Below are positions 23,707 through 32,297 of a DNA stretch of 64,000 nt, in pieces. The notes under the pieces are model-generated. The model was not told the origin of the DNA and ran no database searches. It was given only the letters and a program-made list of their open reading frames with translations. Positions within the stretch are counted from its first letter, which is position 1. Every line of letters starts with the position of its first letter. This DNA comes from Flavonifractor sp052065355. Its GTDB lineage: Bacteria; Bacillota; Clostridia; Oscillospirales; Oscillospiraceae. The stretch spans positions 186,001 through 250,000 of the forward strand of contig NZ_JBQHUF010000003.1 in NCBI RefSeq assembly GCF_052065355.1, in the 5' to 3' direction. The translations under genes were made by a program, and so were the position numbers.

Positions 23707-24746
23707 AAAAACCTACAGTATTAAGTTTATTCTCCGGTGCTGGAGGTCTTGATTTAGGGTTTGATAAAGCCGGATTTCACACCGTATTTGCAACGGATAT
23801 CTGGGATGTAGCTTGTGAAACGCTAACTAAAAATTCTGTTGCAGACGAGGTCTTCTGCGGAGATATTCGAGATATCAATTTTTCGGAAATAAAAAAACGC
23901 ATTGGCAGCATTGATGTTCTAATCGGAGGCCCGCCTTGTCCGCCATATAGCCAAACGAGGCACTACCTTATAGGAAAAGCAGATGGCTTTGAAGACGAAC
24001 ACGCGGGGTTCGCGGTTCCCGAGTATTTTCGCGCACTTAAAGAATTGAGTCCCACAGTTTTTTTCTTTGAGAATGTTGATGGATTTACATTTAAAACTCA
24101 CCAATATGAGTTTGAGTTCCTCAAAAAGAACGCCGCTGAACTCGGATATAACATTACTTACAAAGTTGTAAACTGCGCCAACTATGGTGTTCCTCAAACA
24201 CGAAAACGTTTCATCTGTGTTGGCGTTAAACAAGATTTGCCGAAGTTCGTATTTCCGAGTGAGACTCATGCTGACCCATCCAAGAAAACAGATTTGTTGC
24301 CTTGGGTAACTTGTGGCGAAGTGATTAGCGAATTCGACAATATTACTGAAGAAGAGAAAGAACAGAGACCTGGGGCAAAGGACTACGATTTGTTGTGTGA
24401 AATCCCTGCGGGAGATAATTATCTGTATTTTACGGAAAAACGAGGGTATCCAAATCCAAAATTCAAATGGAAGTCAAGGTATTGGACATTCTTGCTAAAA
24501 TTAACGCCAGATCGGCCTTCATGGACAATACAGGCGAGTTTTTCTACCAATCAAGGTCCATTCCATTGGCGCAACAGATTTCTTCGTGTAGAGGAGCTAA
24601 AACGAATACAAACCTTCCCTGATGAGTATGAACTGCTTGGGGATTTCAAAGACCAGTGGCGGCAAGTCGGTAATGCCGTTCCACCACAAATGGCTTTTAT
24701 GATTGCAAAAGCGATAAAGGAGGAATACTTCAATGGAAAGAGATGA
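23691..24746 (+). CDS. DNA (cytosine-5-)-methyltransferase M2 of a LlaJI-type system
   Basis: This 351-residue m5C methyltransferase has motif I LSLFSGAGGLDLGFDKAG, motif IV GGPPCPPYSQTRHYL with the catalytic Cys, motif VI FFENVDGFTF, motif VIII QTRKRFICVG and motif X QVGNAVPPQMA. The PPCPPYSQ variant differs from the PPCQPFS of its partner, in keeping with a different strand target. It starts inside M1 and overlaps the McrB-like gene by 14 bases, so all are tightly coupled. Confidence 0.95.
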   Translation: MPMDIKKPTVLSLFSGAGGLDLGFDKAGFHTVFATDIWDVACETLTKNSVADEVFCGDIRDINFSEIKKRIGSIDVLIGGPPCPPYSQTRHYLIGKADGFEDEHAGFAVPEYFRALKELSPTVFFFENVDGFTFKTHQYEFEFLKKNAAELGYNITYKVVNCANYGVPQTRKRFICVGVKQDLPKFVFPSETHADPSKKTDLLPWVTCGEVISEFDNITEEEKEQRPGAKDYDLLCEIPAGDNYLYFTEKRGYPNPKFKWKSRYWTFLLKLTPDRPSWTIQASFSTNQGPFHWRNRFLRVEELKRIQTFPDEYELLGDFKDQWRQVGNAVPPQMAFMIAKAIKEEYFNGKR

Positions 24747-26337
24747 ACGATACGAAGTAAATGCGCAAGGTGGTTTAGTCGTTGGCACACCGGAAACTCT
24801 TACTCCGACTGAAAGAAAAATAATGCTTGAGAAGATGTTTTCAGTTAATGGGTGGAAATATACTTTGTTAAGCGAAATATCGCCTGCGCATTTTCACATC
24901 AAACTTGAGAACGAGAATATTGGAGCAGTAAAAGAACTGCACATCTTTCACGGCAATGTCCGAAAAGAGGATCCAGAGAGAAATAGAGAAGAAAAGAAGA
25001 TTCAACTGGGTACTGACAATGATCCCAGACAGTATCCAGAAAACAGTATTATACTTGGATTCTATGTGTTTGAAGATAAGACGGAGTTAGACAACGCTGT
25101 CGTTGTTGCATGGCCTATTGAGATGGATAAGAACTATCCAATGAATCCAAGCCTTCGTGTCAATATGCGAACTGACATTTTGCCCGCAAAGAACAACGGC
25201 TTCTATGTAGATAAAACTACCGGAAAAAACCTTGTGGTATTCAGACCGAGTTTCATTTATCACTATTTAGAAAACTATAAGGGACTTCAGTACAATACTA
25301 CTACCGCTGTCGCAGACGAAGAAACCGAAGTGACAACCACAACAGAAAGAGCCAAGTTCGGCGCAAACAAAATCTTCTATGGCGCTCCGGGTTGCGGTAA
25401 GAGCCGCCATGTCAGTGATATGCTGGATGAGGCTCATGTTGCAAAGAATAACATCATCCGTGTCACTTTCCATCCGGAATATGCGAACTGCGACTTTATT
25501 GGACAAATCTTGCCGACAGTAGAAACAAGAACGGATGAAGCAACCGGTGCAGAAAAAGAAATCGTAAAATACATCTTCAATCCCGGTCCGTTCACTCTTG
25601 CCCTTCAGACGGCTTATGATACCAACGATATGGTCTTTCTTATCGTGGAAGAAATCAACAGAGGCAATGCTGCGGCTATCTTCGGAGATATGTTCCAGTT
25701 GCTCGACAGAGTTAAGGACAGTGGAAAGCCGAACTATTGTGCAAGCGAGTATCCTGTTAGCAATCCGAATATGCAGAAATACCTCATCGAGTCTATTTCC
25801 GATGAGGCTATCAAGGCAGAACTCCAGAACGGCGTTTTCATTCCGAGCAATCTCACCATCTATGCAACAATGAACTCCAGCGATCAGAATGTTTTCACTC
25901 TGGACACTGCTTTCAAACGCAGATGGTCATTCGAGCAGATCAGCAACGATATCAACAAGGATACTGGCCACGCTTATAAGACTTGGTATCTACCCGGAAC
26001 AGAGGTAACCTGGGCGGACTTCCTTACAAAGCTTAACGATAAGATTCTTGATTATAAACTTCAGAATCAGACAAACGAAGATAAGCGCCTTGGTAAATAC
26101 TTTGTTACCAAAGACTGCCTCGTAGATCCGGCGGACATTCCGGGCGATGTATCCGAAATTGCCCAGAACTTTGCGTATAAGGTTCTTGAGTATGTATGGA
26201 ACGATGTCTGCAAGATTGGCCGTGAAGAATGGTTTGACACGGAAACTTACAAGACGCTCGAAGATTTAATCGAGGCTTTTATCAATCCGAAGGAAGGAGA
26301 TACTCCGCTGTCGGTGTTCCAAAATATTACTTTTTGA
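24733..26337 (+). CDS. McrB-like AAA+ restriction subunit (LlaJI R1-type)
   Basis: This 534-residue protein has an N-terminal domain (about 1-200; IGAVKELHIFHGN, FRPSFIYHYLENYKG) that would read DNA. The AAA+ motor has Walker A FYGAPGCGKSRHV, Walker B LIVEEINRGNAAAIF, and YATMNSSDQNVFTLDTAFKR with RRWSFE. This is the McrB-type GTPase layout. In LlaJI the R1 subunit is a McrB-like NTPase that works with nuclease R2. AAAGGAGG precedes ATG 24733. Confidence 0.92.
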   Translation: MERDERYEVNAQGGLVVGTPETLTPTERKIMLEKMFSVNGWKYTLLSEISPAHFHIKLENENIGAVKELHIFHGNVRKEDPERNREEKKIQLGTDNDPRQYPENSIILGFYVFEDKTELDNAVVVAWPIEMDKNYPMNPSLRVNMRTDILPAKNNGFYVDKTTGKNLVVFRPSFIYHYLENYKGLQYNTTTAVADEETEVTTTTERAKFGANKIFYGAPGCGKSRHVSDMLDEAHVAKNNIIRVTFHPEYANCDFIGQILPTVETRTDEATGAEKEIVKYIFNPGPFTLALQTAYDTNDMVFLIVEEINRGNAAAIFGDMFQLLDRVKDSGKPNYCASEYPVSNPNMQKYLIESISDEAIKAELQNGVFIPSNLTIYATMNSSDQNVFTLDTAFKRRWSFEQISNDINKDTGHAYKTWYLPGTEVTWADFLTKLNDKILDYKLQNQTNEDKRLGKYFVTKDCLVDPADIPGDVSEIAQNFAYKVLEYVWNDVCKIGREEWFDTETYKTLEDLIEAFINPKEGDTPLSVFQNITF

Positions 26338-26348
26338 GGTGATGACTT

Positions 26349-27596
26349 GTGAAAATACAAAACCTTAAAAAGATAGCTGCGACCGGGAAAATGGACAATC
26401 AGTTCATCGGCATAAAAATCTCCGATAATCAGATTGAGTTCCACTACCCGGAAACCTATCAACTGTCAGAAGATGATGACGGCTTACGCAGAGACATTTT
26501 GGCAATACTGCGGACGGTTTCCCTTGCAAAGACAAGAACAAGCGATTTATCTTCTTACAACACACAACATAATAACGACTATGTGTTCCCTCTCGGAGCA
26601 TACTTGTGGATCATAAACGACTATCTTTCTTACGGAAGATACGAGAACCGTGAAAAGGTTTATCAGAGGGGTGCCAGAGGCAAAATTGACTGGAAGCGGA
26701 CAATGCGTTCAAATCCGGTAATTTCTGATGGCAATGTCATCTACACAGACATCATTTCCGAGAAGAAAAGTCAAAAGGACAATCTTCTGACGGAAATCTA
26801 CTTCTTCTGTGTGCAGAAGGCGGTTGATTCTATCGGTTGGCTCTACAGCATTTCCTTCGACCCCAATGGTGTCGACTACTATAAAAAATTCAACAAGAAG
26901 TTATACCTCGCTGCCCTTAACACCGAACTTGCCCACACCTTTGATGATCAAAAGAAAGTCAGGCTTCAGAACATGAAGAATGTCATAGTCGGTCTTGACG
27001 ATGACATCATCAGCACCCGTGAGATGATTTACGGTGTGGACTCGTATGACTATGTTTATGAAAGAATGGTTGATGCGATGTTCTCCAGGGTCGAAGACAT
27101 TAGAGACTTCTATCCGAATGCGACCTGGGACTTGGTATTGGAAAAAGGTCCTGTCGACTCTACGAACCTCCGTCCAGATACCGTACTTATCAAAGACAAC
27201 AAGGTCTATATCCTTGATGCGAAGTATTACCGCTACGGCACAACTTTCAAGCCGAGTGATATGCCGGAGACCACGAGCATTCAGAAGCAAATAACATACG
27301 GCGAGTATGTGAAGAAGGTCAAGGAAGGTCTCTATGACGATGTCTTCAGCGCCTTTGTTCTTCCATATTCAAAGAATCAGAATGCCCATAAAGACAAGTT
27401 CGATGAAAACATGGAGTTTGTTGGCATTGCAAAAGCGAAGTGGATAGATTCCGAAGGCGAAAGCAGCCGGAGAATTGTTGCTATCCTTGTCGATACTAAG
27501 TTCCTTATTACGAACTGGCTGAAGAAGAACGAGGATAATATCAGTGGCATTATTGATTTGATCGAAAATAACGTGGGAGGTGTTGTCCGTGAATGA
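26349..27596 (+). CDS. LlaJI-like restriction endonuclease subunit (R2-type)
   Basis: This 415-residue nuclease begins at GTG 26349 behind GAGGTGAT. Its C-terminal half carries a PD-(D/E)XK core: TWDLVLEKGP, LRPDTVLIKDNKVYILDAKY with Asp and Asp-Ala-Lys, followed by QKQITYGEYV. The middle resembles the LlaJI restriction enzyme family and McrC-like partners. Together with the McrB-like gene and two m5C methyltransferases it completes a LlaJI-type system. It overlaps the next gene by eight bases. Confidence 0.9.
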   Translation: MKIQNLKKIAATGKMDNQFIGIKISDNQIEFHYPETYQLSEDDDGLRRDILAILRTVSLAKTRTSDLSSYNTQHNNDYVFPLGAYLWIINDYLSYGRYENREKVYQRGARGKIDWKRTMRSNPVISDGNVIYTDIISEKKSQKDNLLTEIYFFCVQKAVDSIGWLYSISFDPNGVDYYKKFNKKLYLAALNTELAHTFDDQKKVRLQNMKNVIVGLDDDIISTREMIYGVDSYDYVYERMVDAMFSRVEDIRDFYPNATWDLVLEKGPVDSTNLRPDTVLIKDNKVYILDAKYYRYGTTFKPSDMPETTSIQKQITYGEYVKKVKEGLYDDVFSAFVLPYSKNQNAHKDKFDENMEFVGIAKAKWIDSEGESSRRIVAILVDTKFLITNWLKKNEDNISGIIDLIENNVGGVVRE

Positions 27597-28725
27597 TATA
27601 AAGGAACTTCTGGAAATCATCTCCTCGCTTGGCGGATCAGCTTCCATTGACGAAATCGCATCTGCTTATGCGAAGCGTTATAAGATGCCGGCATCTTTGG
27701 TATCAAAGAGTGTTATTGCATCCACCCTCAAAAGCTACAACAGCAACTTGCGGCTTAATCGTGCAAACGGAAAATATGAGCCGAAGCCAGAGGCAAAGGC
27801 AAAAATGCTCTATATCTCTGATAACAGACACTTCTCCACTATTCGTGATGCCATGTCCAAGGTGTTCAATAAGTCGGTAAGTTCTGGCGGTGCCTATTTC
27901 CCCGTTGATGAGCAGCATAATGCTTGGTTCCCTCAGTTTGGAAATGCATCATGGGATAACACCTACACCGCTGACGGAAAGTTCTGGTTTGAGAAGCCGA
28001 AAGCTGCGGATGCAGATTATGTTCCAGATAACAAGATTCGTTATGTCTTCATACACGAAAAAGAAGGCTACCGTTTTACCGGAGTGTTTAAGGTGAATGA
28101 AATGCACCCGGACAAAACCAGAGAATACGAACTCATTGATGATAAGGTAAGAATCCGTACTCCTCTTGTAGTTTGCCGAGTTACATATATGAAGTACTAC
28201 GATGGCATCACTGCGGACGATTCTCCTGTCAATGGTGGCAGCTTTGTGGCAGAGAACAACGATGCTTTCGAGAAAAACAACTTCCATTGCTATGAAGACG
28301 GCAACTGTTACGGTTTTATCGAAACGAAGTACCGCTCTGGGCATACAGGCGAAAACGAATATGCCAACGCCATCACGATTGAGAATATCAACCCTATGAG
28401 CAAAGGTCAGCCTTCCGTTGATGGCGTAAGAGTTGTTTTAACAGCATTCAGCCCAACCCTTAAGAAAAATGTTGTTGTTGGTTGGTATGATAATGCTACC
28501 GTCTACAGAAACCGTGTGGTGGACGGTAATCTTATTTATATGACAAAGTGCCAGTATTCAGATGCCCATCTGATTCCAGACACAGACCGCTCATTTGAGA
28601 TTCCTCGCGGTCAATCAAATGACTTCGGCATTGGGCAGAGCAATTTTTGGTATCTTCAGACTAAAGGTAACACTTACGAATTTGAAGAAAAACTAACAGA
28701 CTATATTGACTCGCTGGATTATTAA
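27589..28725 (+). CDS. unnamed island protein: winged helix plus VVGWYxNATVYR-type domain
   Basis: I start at GTG 27589 because GGGAGG lies eight bases upstream. About residues 1-65 form a winged helix (IKELLEIISSLGGSASIDEI). The middle has RYVFIHEKEGYRFTGVFKV. The last 170 residues have NGGSFVAENNDAFEKNNFHC, VVVGWYDNATVYRNRVV and GIGQSNFWYLQ, a conserved-looking pattern seen beside HNH or restriction proteins. I know no established function. A DNA or modified-base reader feeding the restriction system is one possibility. No nuclease motif is obvious. Confidence 0.72.
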   Translation: MNDIKELLEIISSLGGSASIDEIASAYAKRYKMPASLVSKSVIASTLKSYNSNLRLNRANGKYEPKPEAKAKMLYISDNRHFSTIRDAMSKVFNKSVSSGGAYFPVDEQHNAWFPQFGNASWDNTYTADGKFWFEKPKAADADYVPDNKIRYVFIHEKEGYRFTGVFKVNEMHPDKTREYELIDDKVRIRTPLVVCRVTYMKYYDGITADDSPVNGGSFVAENNDAFEKNNFHCYEDGNCYGFIETKYRSGHTGENEYANAITIENINPMSKGQPSVDGVRVVLTAFSPTLKKNVVVGWYDNATVYRNRVVDGNLIYMTKCQYSDAHLIPDTDRSFEIPRGQSNDFGIGQSNFWYLQTKGNTYEFEEKLTDYIDSLDY

Positions 28726-28739
28726 AGGAGGTGTTTTCC

Positions 28740-30623
28740 GTGGCTACCGGGCGTTCATTCGCTGAATATGTCAAAGGCAAATGCTATGACGGTCTTTATG
28801 ACGCAGCCGCAAAGTACGCTGCGGAAAACTACCGTCTGCTTGAACTGCGACTAAAAAAGGTGCGCTCCATCGAAAGCGTGGAACTCTTGGATGCCGATAT
28901 CAAGCGCGTCTATGTACGGGATCTTCCGGGAATGCGAGTAGCCTTTGATGTGGGTTTGGAACTTGATGTTGAGGTCAAGGACTCCAACTACAAGAATGAT
29001 GAGGGAGACGAGTGTTTCCCTTGGATTCGTATTTCGTGCGAAGGGGATCTTTCCTGCGGATTGGATGATTGGCAGATAAGCACTATCGAGCCGTACAATC
29101 CGACCGGAGCCCCGCTCAACTCTTTGTCTGATGCTCTTGTTCCGTATATGCCGCATGAGCGTTTAGAGGAAGAAGCCACAAAATTCTTAAAGGAATATTA
29201 TCCAGAAGCTTTGGCAATGCCTCGGCGCGGAGCGGCACCGGTAACCGTAGAACCGGAGAAGCTTGCTGAAAGACTCGGACTGACGGTTCAGCTTCAACGC
29301 ATCCGTGAGGATGCTTCTGTGTTCGGGCAGCTTTATTTTGTCGATACGGATGCGGAGTTGTATGATGCTAAAGCTGAAGAAACGAAGGTGATGCACATAA
29401 GTGGCAAGACAATCCTTGTCGATCCGCAGATGTTCCTCCTTCGCAACCTCGGCTCCGTAAACAACACCATCATCCATGAGTGCGTCCATTGGGTAAAGCA
29501 TCGCAAGGTGTTTGAACTGGAAAAACTGTATAATGCCGATGCTGCAAGTATCAGCTGCGAGGTTGTCGGCGGTGCCGCCGCTTCTGTAGCGAAACAGGCT
29601 ACAGAGTTAATGGAGCGCCAGGCTAATCAGCTTACTCCTCGAATCCAAATGCCTGCCGGTCCTTTCAAAGCCAAGGCAGCCGAATATATCGCTACATTTA
29701 TGCACCAGGCGAACACGGTGCATACCGCTGACGTCATGGAGCAAGTTATCACCGCTCTTCAGACGGACTTCGGTGTTTCAAAGCAGGCAGCGAAGATTCG
29801 ACTTGTTGAAGTTGGCTATGATGAAGCCATCGGCACATACACCTTCCTTGATGGGCACTATGTAAAGCCTCATGCTTTCCGAAAAGGCTCCATCCAGATA
29901 AATCAAACATTTTCGATTTCTGCGCAGGATGCGGCCATCGAGCGTTTCAAAAATCAAAATCTCCGCAAACTGACTGAAAGCGGAGATTATCTCTTCGTTG
30001 ATAATCACTTCGTCTACAATGCCCCACTATATGTGGAGCGTGATGAGAACGGCAAGCTGGATTTGACCGGATATGCCCGCTCCCATATGGACGAGTGCTG
30101 TCTTGTTTTTGATCTGCATATCACAAGCAAGGTTTCTTCCGATTATCATACCGCCTGCTTCCTTAACCGTGAGTCAAGTGATGTAACCTTTGAACTTACC
30201 TACCACAACGGCTTTCAAAACGCACCGCAGGAACGGCAAGTTGCGATGCGCAAGAAAATGGCTGAAGAGGCAACGGAGATCAGAAAGCAGATGACGGATG
30301 TTCCGTCACAATGCATGGAGCTGCTTCTCAAGTGGCGAGGCAAAAACTATACCGAACTTGCTTATGATATCGACCGTGATCCCAAGACGATAAGCCGTAT
30401 TGTAAAGGGTACGCATACCCCTTCCCTGGACACGGCAGTACTTATCTGCTTCGCACTTAATCTCCCGCCAATAATAAGCGAGAAACTGTTAGATGTCTTC
30501 GGCTGCAAGCTGAACCCATTTGATATGAACCATCAGTGGATTGGCGAGGCTCTTCATATGAAATACCCAGAGCCGGTTTGGGCGGTCAGAGAGTATCTCG
30601 CTCAATTTGGTGTAGAAATTTAA
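28740..30623 (+). CDS. ImmA/IrrE-like metallopeptidase with C-terminal HTH
   Basis: The start is GTG 28740, with AAAGGAGG upstream. The protein has about 627 residues. About 1-175 is a domain I do not recognise. About 180-300 resembles ImmA/IrrE zinc peptidases: the helix NTIIHECVHWVKHRK gives HExxH, and a later Glu is likely in ADAASISCEVVGGAAA. A middle region and C-terminal HTH (GKNYTELAYDIDRDPKTISR, LDTAVLICFALNLPP) follow. ImmA/IrrE enzymes cut repressors such as ImmR or DdrO. Here it may act in defence control or as an effector. Confidence 0.8.
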   Translation: MATGRSFAEYVKGKCYDGLYDAAAKYAAENYRLLELRLKKVRSIESVELLDADIKRVYVRDLPGMRVAFDVGLELDVEVKDSNYKNDEGDECFPWIRISCEGDLSCGLDDWQISTIEPYNPTGAPLNSLSDALVPYMPHERLEEEATKFLKEYYPEALAMPRRGAAPVTVEPEKLAERLGLTVQLQRIREDASVFGQLYFVDTDAELYDAKAEETKVMHISGKTILVDPQMFLLRNLGSVNNTIIHECVHWVKHRKVFELEKLYNADAASISCEVVGGAAASVAKQATELMERQANQLTPRIQMPAGPFKAKAAEYIATFMHQANTVHTADVMEQVITALQTDFGVSKQAAKIRLVEVGYDEAIGTYTFLDGHYVKPHAFRKGSIQINQTFSISAQDAAIERFKNQNLRKLTESGDYLFVDNHFVYNAPLYVERDENGKLDLTGYARSHMDECCLVFDLHITSKVSSDYHTACFLNRESSDVTFELTYHNGFQNAPQERQVAMRKKMAEEATEIRKQMTDVPSQCMELLLKWRGKNYTELAYDIDRDPKTISRIVKGTHTPSLDTAVLICFALNLPPIISEKLLDVFGCKLNPFDMNHQWIGEALHMKYPEPVWAVREYLAQFGVEI

Positions 30624-30642
30624 AAATATTTTTACAAAAAAC

Positions 30643-30657
30643 GGACATAGCGTGTCT
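30643..30657. repeat. palindrome GGACATagcGTGTCT, left copy
   Basis: This is a near-perfect palindrome of 15 bases, 69 bases before the start of the unknown gene at 30712. A similar word lies at 31893-31907 after that gene. Together they may be operators or remnants of element ends. Confidence 0.5.
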
Positions 30658-30660
30658 GGT

Positions 30661-30691
30661 CAAATAGCAGATCGATATGGTCTGCTATTTG
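30661..30691 (+). promoter_or_regulatory. hairpin just before the unknown gene
   Basis: CAAATAGCAGA and TCTGCTATTTG form a perfect 11-base stem around a nine-base loop. It ends 21 bases before ATG 30712. It could stabilise or attenuate the mRNA or be an operator. There is no T run, so it is not a standard terminator. Confidence 0.6.
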
Positions 30692-30711
30692 CATCTGTAG
30701 GAGGTGAAGAC

Positions 30712-31743
30712 ATGAGTAACTCTATGGTAGAGATGATTGACAATCGAATACATAACATTTTCTCTGTGCCGGAAGCTTATGCTTTATCCCCATTTGACCT
30801 TGAAGGCTTTCGAGACCATCTTCTTTTTACAATCTTAAAGGATTCGTATGACATCGTTGTACCAAAGAAATCGGTAAGAGCCAGTCGAGGATCAGATGCT
30901 GATGACCTCCGTATGCGCGATAGCCGTATGAAAGCATATGCGCAGTACTATAGAGACCTCCAATACAAGCGAATCAAAGAGAACACCGGCATCGAGGTCC
31001 CTGAACTGCTCTCAAAGGATGTTTCCTCTATGAAAGGAAAGTTGTCTGGGCATCAGTTGAGCGAGATGCAGTATTTCGAACTCAACACAATGGCGGAGCA
31101 ACCTCTTCTTAAGGCAATCATTAACAAGCGAATCTGTGATGTAAAGAAAATATCAAATGCAACGTTTAAGGAATACTACAGCAAGTATGATGAGTTGCTA
31201 GAAAGCCTTGTAGCCAAGCTTGACGGTTCCGATGATGACGTGCTTTTCGCGGCCGTAGCTTTGTTTACATTAGAGTGGAAATACCAAATAGAATTGTTCT
31301 ATGCTTGCGCGGTGCAAGCAGAAAACCTGGGGATAGACGAGGTTCCGGTTGAGAGAATCGGTACTCTGTGTGCGGAATTGAATATGGTCATCCCGCCGGA
31401 CTTTACAACGAAGCTTCATACAGAAAGCCGCTTTGTACTGCACAGAATGGACTTAGTACAAAGTGTGTATTCTGCAAGCGAAGAAGAATGGGCAGAAATT
31501 GAGGATAAGCTTTATCAATATTTTACTGCCGAGTACTACATAAAAAATGAAATCGTTCGCAAATGGACACTTTCGGAGTTCTTCGCTCGGTACTCTACGA
31601 AAGCACAGTGGGCCGATTTTATTAGGCAGCATTATGACTTGAGAAAGATATACGCACCGCGGGAATGGACAAACAAACGCATCCGATACATTCGGAAAAT
31701 CTACCAGGCAATCGTTCGTGACGTTGAGCCTCCGAAATTATAG
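30712..31743 (+). CDS. island protein of unknown function
   Basis: I start at ATG 30712 because GGAGGTGAAGAC precedes it (343 residues). The protein is mostly helical with no motif I recognise. Segments include MVEMIDNRIHNIFSVPEAYA, KLSGHQLSEMQYFELNTMA and IKNEIVRKWTLSEFFARYST. It is the last gene of the island, ends at a strong terminator, and is separated from the metallopeptidase gene by a palindrome and a hairpin. That position suggests it is a third accessory protein with its own translational control. Confidence 0.65.
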   Translation: MSNSMVEMIDNRIHNIFSVPEAYALSPFDLEGFRDHLLFTILKDSYDIVVPKKSVRASRGSDADDLRMRDSRMKAYAQYYRDLQYKRIKENTGIEVPELLSKDVSSMKGKLSGHQLSEMQYFELNTMAEQPLLKAIINKRICDVKKISNATFKEYYSKYDELLESLVAKLDGSDDDVLFAAVALFTLEWKYQIELFYACAVQAENLGIDEVPVERIGTLCAELNMVIPPDFTTKLHTESRFVLHRMDLVQSVYSASEEEWAEIEDKLYQYFTAEYYIKNEIVRKWTLSEFFARYSTKAQWADFIRQHYDLRKIYAPREWTNKRIRYIRKIYQAIVRDVEPPKL

Positions 31744-31793
31744 TTTTTCCGATTTTCCGTTCTTAATGAGACAACTTAATAAAAGATATCATG

Positions 31794-31838
31794 AAGCCAG
31801 AATCGTGTGATAGACCACATGGTTCTGGCTTCTTTTTT
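31794..31838 (+). terminator. rho-independent terminator ending the defence island
   Basis: AAGCCAGAA and TTCTGGCTT form the stem, followed by CTTTTTT. It follows the last island gene. Confidence 0.88.
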
Positions 31839-32297
31839 ATTTTGTTACACGTTTTGTAGCAAAAAAGAGCCTATTTCGCACCAAGGGTGAGTGGACATGA
31901 CGTGTCCGTTTTTCAAAAAAATCTTGGTGTATAAGTTAAGTAGATACAGGCCGCAAGGCTTATATCGCCTCGCTGATAGCTGAACAGGGCCGCTCCCTGT
32001 TGCTCAACGGCTCTCGGCGGACAAGTTAATAACACGGCTTCCTTGTGAGCGGGATGCCGCAGACCGAGACGGAGAAGTTCTCCGCCGGACTGTGGTTAGT
32101 TTTCTGCACCCATTTTGCAGCCGTGCCTTGAAGTCCTCCGTTTCGGATCAACCGATTCGGAGGATTTTTTATGCGACTCAAAAAGACTAACAAGACTAAC
32201 AGGACTACCTACACTTATGTATGTACGCGCGTATAGAGAAATTTTCGAGGTTGTCCACCTTCTTGTCCAGGGCAATTAAAAAGATGGAGTGCAAACC
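31839..32297. other. non-coding stretch with phage-like debris
   Basis: No complete gene is seen. It holds the palindrome GGACATgacGTGTCC (31893-31907), a GC-rich part (about 31945-32100) with only short open frames such as KAYIASLIAEQGRSLLLNG, and a terminator hairpin (TCCTCCG and CGGAGGA at about 32133-32170). There follow direct repeats GACTAAC with ACTACC (about 32185-32210) and TATGTATGTACGCGCG. The last part recalls the repeat zone upstream of the VRR-NUC gene in the prophage. The GC-rich part may be a decayed gene end or a structured RNA. Confidence 0.5.
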
